Part shown: one piece after another, positions 27,498-37,122 of the stretch
How positions within the stretch are numbered: the first letter of the stretch is position 1
Layout of the letters: each line of letters starts with the position of its first letter
From: Pseudoalteromonas luteoviolacea DSM 6061
Lineage (GTDB): Bacteria; Pseudomonadota; Gammaproteobacteria; Enterobacterales; Alteromonadaceae
Assembly: GCF_001625655.1 (NCBI RefSeq)
Contig: NZ_AUYB01000122.1
Location: 1-64,000, forward strand
DNA: 64,000 nt
Direction: 5' to 3'
Made by a program: the position numbers and the translations under genes
The notes under the pieces: generated by a model
Told to the model about the DNA's origin: nothing
The model's input: only the letters and a program-made list of their open reading frames with translations
The model's database searches: none

Positions 27498-27707
27498 ATG
27501 CAATTAAAGTTAAATAAGAAGAAAATCAAGTCTCTTTCACGCACCAATACAGTATCTGCTGAAGCAACACCTAGAGTTGCTGGCGGTTGGGCTCCACACA
27601 CGAAGAATATGTTTTGTCAAGAGCATTCATTTGGTCCGTTCTACTGCAATACCAATGAATCTGAATGCATTGAAAAGACACGTGAAATACATACTTGTGC
27701 TTGCTAA
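27498..27707 (+). CDS. double-glycine leader precursor peptide 1 (RiPP or bacteriocin-like)
   Basis: The 69-residue product divides at a double-glycine site. The leader MQLKLNKKKIKSLSRTN... ends in TPRVAGG (residue 30) and is Lys-rich and amphipathic. The 39-residue core begins WAPHTKNMFC and has five Cys (core positions 10, 20, 27, 37 and 39) and six Ser/Thr, ending CAC. AAGGAA precedes the ATG, and a terminator follows. Double-Gly leaders are cut by C39-peptidase ABC exporters, with or without prior core modification; no exporter, LanM, radical-SAM or YcaO gene lies in the window. The leader matches that of the gene at 52685 and a relic at 42048. The product could be a lanthipeptide-like or disulfide-rich peptide. 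Confidence 0.75.
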   Translation: MQLKLNKKKIKSLSRTNTVSAEATPRVAGGWAPHTKNMFCQEHSFGPFYCNTNESECIEKTREIHTCAC

Positions 27708-27720
27708 TTAAGTTAATATA

Positions 27721-27752
27721 GGCCAAGTGCAGTTTAACTTGGCCTTCGTATT
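27721..27752 (+). terminator. terminator of precursor peptide 1
   Basis: GGCCAAGT (27721-27728) pairs with ACTTGGCC (27737-27744), followed by TTCGTATT, 13 bases after the stop. It may also serve the convergent diguanylate cyclase gene. Confidence 0.7.
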
Positions 27753-27766
27753 ACCAAATTATACGA

Positions 27767-28870
27767 CTAAGTTTGCACGGATAACTGAAAGGTCGCTACG
27801 CAATTTCTTCCCTGATCTTTGGCAAGGTAGAGCGCTTCATCTGCTTGGTCAAATAAGTCGGTTAGCTGTTGCTTTGGATTATTGAGTTGGGTAACACCGA
27901 AGCTAGCACTGCAATTAATACACACGCCACCATAACAAATAGGTGTTAAGGCGATTTGCTCTCTTAGCTTGTTCAAAATGCTAGTGGCTTGTTGAAGATT
28001 GACATTGGGCAAAATAATCGCAAACTCTTCTCCTCCGTACCTTGCTATCAAGTCGCTCTCGCGTAAATTATTTGCCAGTAATTTTGCGATGATCTTCAGC
28101 GATGTGTCGCCATGGCTGTGACCGTATTTGTCATTCACACTTTTAAAGTGATCAATATCGAGCAGGGCGATACACAAGGGGTCTTGATGGCGCTTTGCAT
28201 ATGCTAGCACGCGGTTTCCTTCATTGAGTAATTTGGTTCTATTTGCGAGCCCTGTTAAAGGGTCCTCTGTAGCGAGCTGTCTCAACCTGCTTTCATATTT
28301 GTTGCGGTCGTTATCAAATGTGATCGCCAATACAATCAAAACCAGCATGGCAAGTAACTCAGAGCCAATTTGTAAAATGCTCTGATAGTTACTATTAAAG
28401 GCAATAAATGGTGTCGTTGGCTGATGATATTGAACATAAAAATAACAACTGCAGCATAAAAAGGATAGGACGACTTTGGTTCGTTTACGGTGATCTTCAA
28501 GTAATAACCATGGAAGTGGAAGAAGTGTGAAAAATGTACTTTGCACGCCGAGATTTTTACCGACCACCCAATTTGCATGGATAAAAATATATCCAATGAT
28601 GCTGAGTAAAAGCACTATTCTACCTATGTAGTAGAGCCTTTTGTGTTGTAAATAAACAGCAGTTAGGCATATGGATAACAGTCCTACATTCATTAATGCA
28701 GTGATGAGTGAGTGCGATAACATGCCAAATAAAACGATATTAATACACGCAATAATTGAAGCCACATAGGCAAGCGTGTTAGTTATGCGAACTTTGTGTA
28801 TGTTGGCTTCGTCACTATTACAACCAATGCTGATGGCGTTATAGGATAGGGTTTGGAGCGAACTAAACAT
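27767..28870 (-). CDS. membrane diguanylate cyclase (GGDEF)
   Basis: I start at ATG 28870, which has GAGG at 6 bases; the longer frame to 29017 uses a TTG with no ribosome site. The 367-residue protein has five or six membrane segments (about 30-190) and a C-terminal GGDEF domain. The active-site motif is GGEEF (about 277-281, RYGGEEFAIILPN), and the product-inhibition I-site RESD lies five residues before it. Other landmarks are DPLTGLANR and LLDIDHFKSVNDKYGH. It should make c-di-GMP and be feedback-controlled; the signal sensed by the membrane part is unknown. It stands alone. Confidence 0.92.
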   Translation of the reverse strand: MFSSLQTLSYNAISIGCNSDEANIHKVRITNTLAYVASIIACINIVLFGMLSHSLITALMNVGLLSICLTAVYLQHKRLYYIGRIVLLLSIIGYIFIHANWVVGKNLGVQSTFFTLLPLPWLLLEDHRKRTKVVLSFLCCSCYFYVQYHQPTTPFIAFNSNYQSILQIGSELLAMLVLIVLAITFDNDRNKYESRLRQLATEDPLTGLANRTKLLNEGNRVLAYAKRHQDPLCIALLDIDHFKSVNDKYGHSHGDTSLKIIAKLLANNLRESDLIARYGGEEFAIILPNVNLQQATSILNKLREQIALTPICYGGVCINCSASFGVTQLNNPKQQLTDLFDQADEALYLAKDQGRNCVATFQLSVQT

Positions 28871-29249
28871 AGGATACCTCACGAACGCTATCTCTTCAGT
28901 ATAGAGGAAATTTTGAACAGAGGTGCAATGTTGATAACTTCGCATTATTTTGATGTCGTAATAAGTTCGCTGTGCACAGGGGTAAGTTGGGCTGTAACAT
29001 ACGCTGGTTTTCAACAATGAGTAGACTTTTTTCGACTGTAGTAACTAAAGTGGCTTTAAGCACCAAAGTTGCAACAAAAGACGGCGAATATCTCCACTTA
29101 GTGATGAGTTATTTGACTGAAAAAACAAGTTAATGTGTTTTAGAATAAAATTTTTGTGTAAAATGTCGCCACTTTTTATTGGCTCCTTACTGTTGTTTTA
29201 TAGTTGGGATAAATCAACCATAGTTAGCACTAATTAGTGAAAAAATAAG

Positions 29250-31040
29250 ATGAAACAGACTTTAGCAAATGCTTTTTTGATAGTACTTATCTCGATATTT
29301 ATGGTCGGTTGTCAAACCACAACGATTCACAATACAAGAATCAATGACAATCAGCCGCTTAAAGCCGGGCATGGCGTAGTTGCGCTAGAACTTGTTAATA
29401 ATACGGACCGTCTAGCTGGCTACCATAAGAATTGGGGTGAAGTTATCATCATTCGAATTGACAATGAGGAAGAGCGTAAGCAAGCAGCAATTCAAAAAGC
29501 AAAGGACAAGGCAAAAAAGAACGGGAAGAAATTTGACCCAGAAAAAGTTGAATGGGAACACGACTACTATAGCTTGCGTGCGAATTCAAAAGGCACGGTA
29601 GACAGTCAAGTTTTTGTCGGCACTATGCCAGAGGGTGATTATATTATTTCTGTGTTGTATAGCTTCTATAGTGATGGGAATGTATCGTCTTGGATAAACA
29701 TGCCCGTTTTCCAATCGGCAGGCGTTTTCAATGTTAAAAATACACAGTTAACAAACTTAGGCACCTTGGTATTTCAGCCACTGCTAAATACCAAAAAAGC
29801 TTCGTTTTGGAGTACCTCCACTGAGCAACGAGCTTATGTGACACGGTTAGAAGAAAGCACAGATCTTGCGCCTTTTGTGAACCACCACTATCAAAACCTA
29901 TATAGCTCACTTGATTTATCTACTGTCAATTCGTGGAAAGCCGACCCACTATCTAAATTAAGAAGCCAGTTAGGTTTATTATCTAGAAAAAATGCTTATG
30001 GTGATAAGGCTATATCAATTCAAGGTAGTGACAACAACATGCTTGCTGCTCGATTTGGACAACTTCACTTGATAGACTCACAAGGCAATTTGATAACAGA
30101 AACTCTGCCAACAGCGTCCCAAATAACGGCAAGTACCCAATATAAAGATACGTTACTGGTAGGCAGTGAACGTGGACTACTATTTACCCAATCACTAGCA
30201 GGGCAATGGCAACAGCACCAACCTATTTCAGCGACAGAAGCTTTTGTTTGGTTAGGAAGTAACGGCAACTTTGGATATGCCTTGTCAAGTTCTGAAAAGC
30301 AGCATACTTTGTATCGATTTGCTGAAATAGATAAAGGGTGGCAAAAAATTGGTTCGTTTAAAAAGAAAGACGGCAACAACTGGCTAGTTCAAAATGGCGG
30401 ACTGTTTGTTTTCTTTGATGAGACGGGTCAACCCAAAGTGATAAATGACAATAAATTGCTGACCTACAATGAGGCATCTGGGCAGTGGAAGTCTTCTAAG
30501 TATCAAAGCTTTAAGAAGTTTTCTCAACTTAAAAGTGGTGAGCTGATTGCGCTGGAAGTGAGTCAATGGGATGGTTATGGAGATCAAGTTGTTTCGATGG
30601 ATTATGGTAAAACTTGGCACACTGTAGACCGCTCTTTAAGCCTGCTAGGAGATCGTAAAACAGATGCGAGTTTGCCAGCTCTGATCCCGGGTAGCAGAGT
30701 GATTTCTGTTGGTCGTATAAAAGAAAATAAGAAGAAGGGTAAGAAGAAGCTTAGAATCATCTCGGCACCTCTGAACAAACAAGGTAAGAATTTTACCTGG
30801 CAAGCTCATGGTGAGGTCAAGCCAAACTGTACTGCGTTACTACCAGAATTAACACAAATAGAAACTTTGTTTTTCTTGTGTGACCAAGGGCAAGTAGTTA
30901 AAACGAGTGACTATGGAGTAACTTGGTCGTCAGCTGTAGACATCGATATTGCTAGGATGCAAAGTCAGTACGAAGCGTTTCTTGACGCACGTGAAACTGA
31001 TTTAGCTAAAAACGCAGAGGACAAAAGCACCACTAACTGA
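29250..31040 (+). CDS. lipoprotein with Asp-box (BNR) propeller repeats
   Basis: The 596-residue protein starts with a lipoprotein signal (LIVLISIFMVGCQTTT; Cys-21), with Gln after Cys favouring outer-membrane sorting. Residues 35-190 form a beta-rich N-terminal domain with a very Lys-rich stretch (AIQKAKDKAKKNGKKFDPEK). The remainder looks like a propeller, with Asp boxes SMDYGKTWHTVD (about 450) and TSDYGVTWSSA (about 555), as in sialidase/BNR proteins. No sialidase catalytic set is seen, so it is more likely a binding or scaffold protein. It is monocistronic, with a terminator-like hairpin after it. Confidence 0.7.
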   Translation: MKQTLANAFLIVLISIFMVGCQTTTIHNTRINDNQPLKAGHGVVALELVNNTDRLAGYHKNWGEVIIIRIDNEEERKQAAIQKAKDKAKKNGKKFDPEKVEWEHDYYSLRANSKGTVDSQVFVGTMPEGDYIISVLYSFYSDGNVSSWINMPVFQSAGVFNVKNTQLTNLGTLVFQPLLNTKKASFWSTSTEQRAYVTRLEESTDLAPFVNHHYQNLYSSLDLSTVNSWKADPLSKLRSQLGLLSRKNAYGDKAISIQGSDNNMLAARFGQLHLIDSQGNLITETLPTASQITASTQYKDTLLVGSERGLLFTQSLAGQWQQHQPISATEAFVWLGSNGNFGYALSSSEKQHTLYRFAEIDKGWQKIGSFKKKDGNNWLVQNGGLFVFFDETGQPKVINDNKLLTYNEASGQWKSSKYQSFKKFSQLKSGELIALEVSQWDGYGDQVVSMDYGKTWHTVDRSLSLLGDRKTDASLPALIPGSRVISVGRIKENKKKGKKKLRIISAPLNKQGKNFTWQAHGEVKPNCTALLPELTQIETLFFLCDQGQVVKTSDYGVTWSSAVDIDIARMQSQYEAFLDARETDLAKNAEDKSTTN

Positions 31041-31055
31041 CGCTACTACTGCTTA

Positions 31056-31077
31056 GGAGCCCAGTGATTTGGGCTCC
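31056..31077 (+). terminator. hairpin after the BNR lipoprotein gene
   Basis: GGAGCCCA (31056-31063) pairs with TGGGCTCC (31070-31077) around GTGATT. The T-run is weak. Confidence 0.55.
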
Positions 31078-31134
31078 ATGATGTCCTCTTTAAGCGTTCA
31101 GGCCATTACGTGTTGCTTGCTTGATTGTTGGGGT

Positions 31135-31593
31135 TCAACACACTTGCTTCATTTGAAGTTGCGGTCTTTTCTCTATCACTTTTCTAAGTGTTTCGCTTTG
31201 TTCGTCTTCGATTTCTACGTGTAAAACCAAAGGGTGTTTCTCACCCAGAGTGGTTTCTCGGCAAAGTGCATAATACCTCACTAAATCTGAGCCGAGCATA
31301 CCGCTCACCCAAACACTAAACATAGCTAAAACTACAGTCGCGACAATGATAGCGGTCGCTGGAATAGCTCCCGTGTTGAGCGCTGTGTATGCGCCACCTG
31401 CCAAGATAATTAAAAACAGGCATTCAGATTTAATTATTTTGACGACATGGTTAGTTAAAAAATCGTGCAAAGGATGTGTGTTGCTATCGCATATGGCACT
31501 GATATCTTCGTTATCGACCTTGAGGTCTACAAGTTCATCTTGAGCATCACGAAAAGCATCGTAATCGTGACCTTTAATTACGTAATGATTCAT
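31135..31593 (-). CDS. two-helix membrane protein of unknown function
   Basis: The start is ATG 31593, preceded by GGAGGTGGT; the frame continues to 31623 without a site. The 152-residue protein has a hydrophilic N-terminal domain of about 50 residues (MNHYVIKGHDYDAFRDAQDE), two membrane helices (about 58-75 and 80-100) and an acidic C-terminal tail (HVEIEDEQSETLRKVIEKRP). This layout, a small ferredoxin-like domain joined to a Gly/Ala helical pair, recalls stress-related YflT/DUF1269-type proteins, but I cannot assign it. It is alone on its strand. Confidence 0.6.
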   Translation of the reverse strand: MNHYVIKGHDYDAFRDAQDELVDLKVDNEDISAICDSNTHPLHDFLTNHVVKIIKSECLFLIILAGGAYTALNTGAIPATAIIVATVVLAMFSVWVSGMLGSDLVRYYALCRETTLGEKHPLVLHVEIEDEQSETLRKVIEKRPQLQMKQVC

Positions 31594-31768
31594 ACCACCT
31601 CCAACTTGCTGGATATTCCTCATATACGCTTGGAGTAGCTCAATAGTTCATTTAATGTTCAATAAAAGGTGGCTTGAGAATACAAAGTGTCTGTAATGTG
31701 TTTATGGGAAAGCGCCGCTTTATTCAAGAGATGGAGGTGCGTCATTTTAACTACGCACCCCGCTGTAG

Positions 31769-33844
31769 TTACAGTGTTTTTAGATATTCAATCAGGGCCA
31801 TTTTTTCTTCATGACTGAACTTTTTCCCAATTTTGCCTGGAGTGTCAGGGTTATCCGTAAAGGCATGTCCAGTATTAAAGTTGCCAGCTTGGCGAGTATC
31901 AAGGATAAAAAATCCACCTTGATAATCTTCCGTTTGATTTGCTGGTAGTGCATTTACGTTAACGTTCATTTGCGCAACATGCTTGCTCTGAGTGATCCCC
32001 ACATTGATGGGATCAAATTCTAAACCACCCAATTCAACAAAAGTTGGCCTGTCAGTAGGTTCTGAAAGCAAACTATAAAGGTTTGGAACAGATCCATTGT
32101 GGAGATAAGGTGCTGTTGCCCAAATCCCGTTCAGTGGGCGAGCTTTGTAACCTGCGTTACTTCTCAAGCAATTTGGTCGACTACCTTCTAACTCAGTTTG
32201 AGCCGAATTAGTGATGTAATTCTGCTCAAACCACTGGTCATTGGTTTGCTGAACCACAGCGCCCAGTGCCAGTGCAAAATTATTGGCTGCACTGTCTTGT
32301 ACATTGACAAATTGTAGAGGAGATTGCATTTCCTCTGTTTTTTGTAATGGGTCTATTTCGACGCAAAGATCGGTATTTAAGCCGAGCTCTTTAGTATTGA
32401 CCGTGCGTTTGGCTAAAACTTCAGATTGGGCTGGATCAGTCCCAATTTTGTCAACTTTTACCATCGTAAGATGTAAATACTTCTTATCTGTTTGCTTAAT
32501 ATGGCCATCGTTTTCATAGCTAATGTGATACCAGTGATTACTCCAAAAATCGGGGCTGTCCATTGGTGGTAAGTGGCAGCTTTGACAGTTGTTTTCGTAC
32601 AGCTTTTTCCCTTTGGCGGCTAGAGTTGTATTTATATTCGGTAGGCTGCTCGGCCATTTTGGGGCTTTAAGTCCGCTAATGTTTCCGAGCTGGCCTGCTT
32701 GGTAATTTTCAAGTGGGTATTCACCAGCTAACCAATGCTCGATCTCATAGAGGGTTTTCATTGGAATTGAGCTAGAAAATGTGGCGGGCTGGTCCAATAA
32801 TGTTTTGGGTATTTTCATATCTACAAATGCAGCAACACCCAGAGCTTCACCTGAGTTACGAACAAGTGGCTGCATAATAGAGCCGTCGTATTGCACCCAA
32901 TCAAACCACGAGGTAGTCCAAATATGTGGATAGTTAACGGGGGCTTCAATTGGGTTGTAGTTTTCAGGGCGGTCCATATTGTCAGCAAAAACTTTGTTGC
33001 CGATGCGGTTTAGTGCATCAAGACGTGTAAAACCTTCAGTCACGTTGATGGTGTCTTGCCCTTTTGCCAGTTTTGTTACTGTTTCTTGTAACGCACTTTT
33101 GAGTTTAGCTTTACTAACAACATTATAATTGCTGCCCAGCACCTTACGTGCGAAGCGCTCAAACCGACCGTCAAAAGGAGCCAGCTTACTCGACAGTACT
33201 GTTTGGCCTATAGCGGCACCTAAAGACTTTGTTAGTAGGCCTAGGTCAGTCATGGCCGGACCACCATCAACTATGTAGCGTGTATTTTGATAAGTGAACT
33301 GCCCGGTGTGGCATGCTGTACAAGTAAAGCCCACTGCCGTTGCTCTGCGATCTAAACCAGGCATGTGGATACTTGCTGTTTTTGCTAACCCTAATGGGAG
33401 CTGTTGTTTTTCGGAGTAATTAACACTAGAGTCTAAGTTCTGATCTACGTCATTTAAATTAATAAAACCTATACGGTAAATGTACTCAGACAAAAAAGCT
33501 TTTTCTTGGCCGAAGAATATAAACCAAGGCATATTTTTTGGGGCTTCTAGCGCATCAAGCCATTCATAAGGAATCGGTAACGTCGCAGTACCTTGTGATG
33601 CATGATATGGCCACTGGTGATCATATTGTTGCTCTTTAGATAACCAACCATTTTGATTAATAAACTCAGTTTTGAGATGCTGATACTCAGGTAGTTCTGG
33701 CGGGGTCAGGCCGTATTTTAGTTCGCTGAGCGCTGTCAAAGTGCGAAATACAAATGCAGCGATCGCGATGACAATGAGTATGGATAGAATCCATGGCCAC
33801 TTTTTTAGTAGCCATCCAAGGACAATTGGGTAATTACGTGACAT
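31769..33844 (-). CDS. membrane-anchored diheme cytochrome c of the RoxA/MauG-like family
   Basis: The 691-residue protein has an N-terminal membrane anchor (about 16-33) and two c-type haem sites, CTACH at 175-179 and CQSCH at 420-424. The order and spacing match RoxA-like diheme proteins (rubber oxygenases and relatives) rather than short peroxidases. Other landmarks are FIFFGQEKAFLSEYIYRIGF (108-127), TSWFDWVQYDGS (311-322) and the MauG-family motif TAPYLHNGSVPNLYSLL near 585. It should sit in the periplasm and act as a dioxygenase or peroxidase; the substrate is unknown. It is monocistronic. The family is secure and the reaction is open. Confidence 0.85.
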   Translation of the reverse strand: MSRNYPIVLGWLLKKWPWILSILIVIAIAAFVFRTLTALSELKYGLTPPELPEYQHLKTEFINQNGWLSKEQQYDHQWPYHASQGTATLPIPYEWLDALEAPKNMPWFIFFGQEKAFLSEYIYRIGFINLNDVDQNLDSSVNYSEKQQLPLGLAKTASIHMPGLDRRATAVGFTCTACHTGQFTYQNTRYIVDGGPAMTDLGLLTKSLGAAIGQTVLSSKLAPFDGRFERFARKVLGSNYNVVSKAKLKSALQETVTKLAKGQDTINVTEGFTRLDALNRIGNKVFADNMDRPENYNPIEAPVNYPHIWTTSWFDWVQYDGSIMQPLVRNSGEALGVAAFVDMKIPKTLLDQPATFSSSIPMKTLYEIEHWLAGEYPLENYQAGQLGNISGLKAPKWPSSLPNINTTLAAKGKKLYENNCQSCHLPPMDSPDFWSNHWYHISYENDGHIKQTDKKYLHLTMVKVDKIGTDPAQSEVLAKRTVNTKELGLNTDLCVEIDPLQKTEEMQSPLQFVNVQDSAANNFALALGAVVQQTNDQWFEQNYITNSAQTELEGSRPNCLRSNAGYKARPLNGIWATAPYLHNGSVPNLYSLLSEPTDRPTFVELGGLEFDPINVGITQSKHVAQMNVNVNALPANQTEDYQGGFFILDTRQAGNFNTGHAFTDNPDTPGKIGKKFSHEEKMALIEYLKTL

Positions 33845-34149
33845 AAAATTCTCTGACGGTTTTAGTGTTAATTAACATTTTCGCATACTTAATTAACGCT
33901 AAAAATTACAAGTGATTACACTGCTGTTATATCAATAGAAGTACCGATGAATAGTGGTTTCAATGCTGTGTTAGTTTTATGGTCTGAGTTTGGAGGGCTT
34001 TAGTCTCAGCAAGGTCATTTCGTACGTAATGCAGCAGTTAGTTACTTAATCAGGTGGGCTATTTTGCAATAATTAATAAAAACTTAGCATGAAAATCATT
34101 TTATTAACTAAGATTAGTTCTTAAGTGTTAATTTATGATGGGAAGTGCT
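33845..34149. other. divergent intergenic region
   Basis: 305 bases between the leftward diheme gene and the rightward MscS gene. AT-rich, with no ORF or hairpin that I can support; it must hold both promoters. Confidence 0.35.
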
Positions 34150-34983
34150 ATGGAAATTGCAGATATAGATGTGCAAAAAATTGTTGATTTAATTACAGTT
34201 CATGCGGTTGAGTTCGCGCCTAAGTTCGCGCTTGCGATTATTACCTTAATTGTAGGCTTATGGTTGATATCCCTAGTTGGAAAAGCAATTGATTATTTGC
34301 TGGAAAAGCGTGATTTCAACGTATCGCTAAGAAAGTGGCTAAGTAGCGTAGCAACAGTGCTGCTAAAAGCATGTTTGTTTATTTCTGTGATATCAATGCT
34401 CGGAGTCAAAACAACATCATTTATTGCCATTCTCGGTGCTGCGGGTTTAGCAGTTGGGTTGGCGTTACAGGGGAGCTTATCAAACTTTGCTGGTGGGGTT
34501 TTGATATTAATTTTCAAACCGTTTCAAGTTGGAGACTACATCGTTGCACAAGGTGAGGAAGGTGTTGTCGAGGCCATTGATGTATTCTGTACGTTTTTAA
34601 CAACCTTAGATAATCGTCGGATTATTTTACCGAACGGTCCTTTGGCGAGTGAAAAAGTGAATAATGTGACGCATGAGCAAATTCGTCGTGTGGACTTGGC
34701 TGTGGGTATTAGTTACAACAATAGTGTGGATGAAGCAGAGAAAGCGTTATTGGAGATGGCTAAAAACGACAGTCGCATCTTGCAAGAGCCGTCTCCTTTT
34801 GTCGGTGTTGTTGGTTACGGCGATAATTCAATTGATCTTACGGTATGGGTTTGGTGTAAAACTGACGACTACTGGGATGTGTACTTTGATACTAACCGAG
34901 CAATTAAGCCTGCGCTAGATAGCGCCAATGTTGCGATTCCTTTCCCTCAACGAGACGTACATATTATTGATAAAAGTGCATAA
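34150..34983 (+). CDS. mscS: small-conductance mechanosensitive channel (MscS)
   Basis: I choose ATG 34150 (GGAAG upstream; 277 residues); ATGs at 34135 and 34138 lack a site. It has three membrane segments (about 23-45, 63-85 and 90-110). The pore helix shows the Gly/Ala pattern AILGAAGLAVGLALQGSLSNFAGG, followed by the beta-domain signature FKPFQVGDYIV and the conserved RIILPNGPL. Length is close to E. coli MscS (286). The channel opens on hypo-osmotic shock in the inner membrane. It is monocistronic. Confidence 0.93.
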   Translation: MEIADIDVQKIVDLITVHAVEFAPKFALAIITLIVGLWLISLVGKAIDYLLEKRDFNVSLRKWLSSVATVLLKACLFISVISMLGVKTTSFIAILGAAGLAVGLALQGSLSNFAGGVLILIFKPFQVGDYIVAQGEEGVVEAIDVFCTFLTTLDNRRIILPNGPLASEKVNNVTHEQIRRVDLAVGISYNNSVDEAEKALLEMAKNDSRILQEPSPFVGVVGYGDNSIDLTVWVWCKTDDYWDVYFDTNRAIKPALDSANVAIPFPQRDVHIIDKSA

Positions 34984-35034
34984 ACTTTGTATTTATTTGT
35001 GGGAGCTTATAAACAGCTCCCACCTGTACCAACT

Positions 35035-35730
35035 TTAGAAGTTGTAACGGAGCGTTATCTGGCGATTTTCATATGCATCAGAGTCACTAAATAGTGCACT
35101 AATAGTGAAATCTTCGATGATCTTATATTGAAGACCTAGCTGATAAGAAAATTTATTTTCAGAGCCAATATCATTGATGTGTTGGTAGCCAACACCTGCT
35201 ACACCGCTTACAGTATCAGAAAACGCATAGTGATAATTTGCTTGTAAACCATAAGTTCGGTTGTGTGATGTCGCTTTGGTATCGAATACGGTTATTTCAG
35301 GGCTATAGCCATTAACTTTGAATTGACCAGAACCTTTATTAGTTCCTTCAAATTCAAATCGTCCAACGAAGCCTGTTAGTTCGATTACTGCGTTTTGCTC
35401 AACTGGTACAAGGTAAGAAATACCGAGTTCCCACTGAGTTGCATCATATCCTTTATTACCCGTCAGCTTATGAACTGCATTACTGTATTGATTGATGCGA
35501 GTGTATTGTTCGTCAAACGAAGTATCAGAGTATAGGCCAGATACAACCCACTTTTCGTTTAACTGAGTACTAGCTTCAATGGCAAATCCATCAAAGCTGT
35601 CAGTGACATTGCTATTAGCTGCTTTGAATTCAGCGTATCCTGCGCCAATATAGTCGAAGTTAATCACATCGTTAGCCATTGCGTTTGAGCAAAGCAGTGC
35701 GACTGAAAGGGCAAGAATTGATTGTTTCAT
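35035..35730 (-). CDS. outer-membrane beta-barrel protein, paralogue 1
   Basis: The 231-residue protein has a signal peptide (LALSVALLCSNAMA), alternating amphipathic strands and the C-terminal barrel signature ENRQITLRYNF ending in Phe. It is about the size of an eight-stranded barrel (Omp_b-brl/opacity type). It is 231 residues, like its neighbour at 36117-36812, and shares the same strand order (NFDYIGAGY, FAIE, DFTISALF), so the two arose by tandem duplication. Pore, adhesin or surface roles are all possible. Confidence 0.82.
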   Translation of the reverse strand: MKQSILALSVALLCSNAMANDVINFDYIGAGYAEFKAANSNVTDSFDGFAIEASTQLNEKWVVSGLYSDTSFDEQYTRINQYSNAVHKLTGNKGYDATQWELGISYLVPVEQNAVIELTGFVGRFEFEGTNKGSGQFKVNGYSPEITVFDTKATSHNRTYGLQANYHYAFSDTVSGVAGVGYQHINDIGSENKFSYQLGLQYKIIEDFTISALFSDSDAYENRQITLRYNF

Positions 35731-36116
35731 AATAATCCATAATTAATTGCAGAAAAAACAATGCGCATCATACATATTTTGTAAATTATGTAAAGCTCTG
35801 ATTTTGTTTGCTTTTATCTTTAACCTGATGTGTATTATTTGTTTCATTTATAGGTATGTTGTTGTTATTTTGGGAAAATATGAATAGAGAATTTTAGGTA
35901 GATTGTCTACGTTAGTTTGTCTGTAATGGATGTTTTAGGCAGTAGTAAAGGGGTGTGGTTAGAGATTTGGCCATAACAACACAGCTGAATTGCGCATATT
36001 AAAGTGATGGATGTCTAGGGTAATATAATTATTGGTGTGAGAATATTTGCTGTGGGGCTTTTTGGCAATCAAATGGTTTTGAAAGGGAGCGCAAGCGCCC
36101 CCATATTTTTTAACGT
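35731..36116. other. 386-base gap between the paralogous barrel genes
   Basis: AT-rich, with no ORF. Its size and AT-rich start suggest that the downstream barrel gene has its own promoter and is not in an operon with the upstream one. Confidence 0.35.
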
Positions 36117-36812
36117 TTAAAAGTTGTAACGTAGTGTAACTTGATGATTTTGATAAACATCTACATTGCGGTACAGTGCACTGATGGTGAAATCAGGCGT
36201 GATGTTGTAGTTTAGTCCCAGCTGGTAAACAAACTCATTTTCTTGTTCAGCGTCATTAATGCGCTCATAGCCTATACCAGCTTCTGCGCTAAATGAATCT
36301 GAAAATGCATAGTGGTAATTTACGTTTAAGCCATAAGTACTATTATGAGCTTTACCACCGTAGGTGTAAGATGTTACAGACTCGACGTTATCTAACACTT
36401 CGAGCTCTTCGCCCATAGTAGTAGATTCAAGATTTAATCTGCCAATATGTGCAGCAAGCTCTAACACCGAGCTTTCATCAAGTTCAATTAAGTAAGCTGC
36501 ACCTAGGTTAAACTGCTCAACGTCTAAATCTACATTCGTTTTGCCTGTAACTTCCGCACCAGTGTAGCGGTGGTAGTAGTATTGTTTAGTATAGTCTCGA
36601 GATGTGTTCAAGTATTGTGCAGAAATAACCCAGCTGTCATTAATTTTTTTACTTGTCTCGATTGCAAATCCATTAAAGCTTTCATCAGAATATGAATCAT
36701 CAATTTTTATTTTACCGTAACCTGCACCTACATAGTCGAAATTGAACGCATCATTTGCAATGGCGTTGCCTGAAAGTAGTGCAATAGATAGTGCTAAAAG
36801 TGATTGTTTCAT
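36117..36812 (-). CDS. outer-membrane beta-barrel protein, paralogue 2
   Basis: I start at ATG 36812 (GGGAC upstream), giving a 231-residue precursor with signal MKQSLLALSIALLSGNAIA. A start ten residues earlier would add a hydrophobic piece before the signal. It aligns with the 35035 gene along its length: NFDYVGAGYGKI, FNGFAIETSKKINDSWVIS, NYHYAFSDSFSAEAGIGYER, DFTISALYRN and HQVTLRYNF. Divergence is greatest in the strand connections, as expected for surface loops facing phage or immune pressure. Confidence 0.82.
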   Translation of the reverse strand: MKQSLLALSIALLSGNAIANDAFNFDYVGAGYGKIKIDDSYSDESFNGFAIETSKKINDSWVISAQYLNTSRDYTKQYYYHRYTGAEVTGKTNVDLDVEQFNLGAAYLIELDESSVLELAAHIGRLNLESTTMGEELEVLDNVESVTSYTYGGKAHNSTYGLNVNYHYAFSDSFSAEAGIGYERINDAEQENEFVYQLGLNYNITPDFTISALYRNVDVYQNHQVTLRYNF

Positions 36813-37122
36813 AAAAGTCCCTATTATAATTACAAAAAACAACGCACATCATACAGAACGCGGTTTATTTGTAAAATACTGTTTTTGTTAATTATTATTT
36901 TCATTTTTTACCGTTCTTTTATCTTGTTTCTATTGTGTGTACTTTTTGTTTCGAGGTGCTTTTTGGCGCGAAGATTACCTTAATATTTGCTTAATCCCGT
37001 ACGCTACTTTGAACTATTTTTTCTATTGTCTTATTAATGAAAAGTCTAAATTTTATTATTGGACTAGTTCAAGAAAGTGCAGATTATTTGAGTTAGCTCG
37101 AAAGGCTGGGCGGGGTTTGGGT
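36813..37122. other. divergent intergenic region
   Basis: 310 bases between the leftward barrel gene and the rightward FabI-like gene. The FabI frame is open upstream to 36937, but that part does not resemble any FabI and is non-coding in my reading. Confidence 0.35.
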
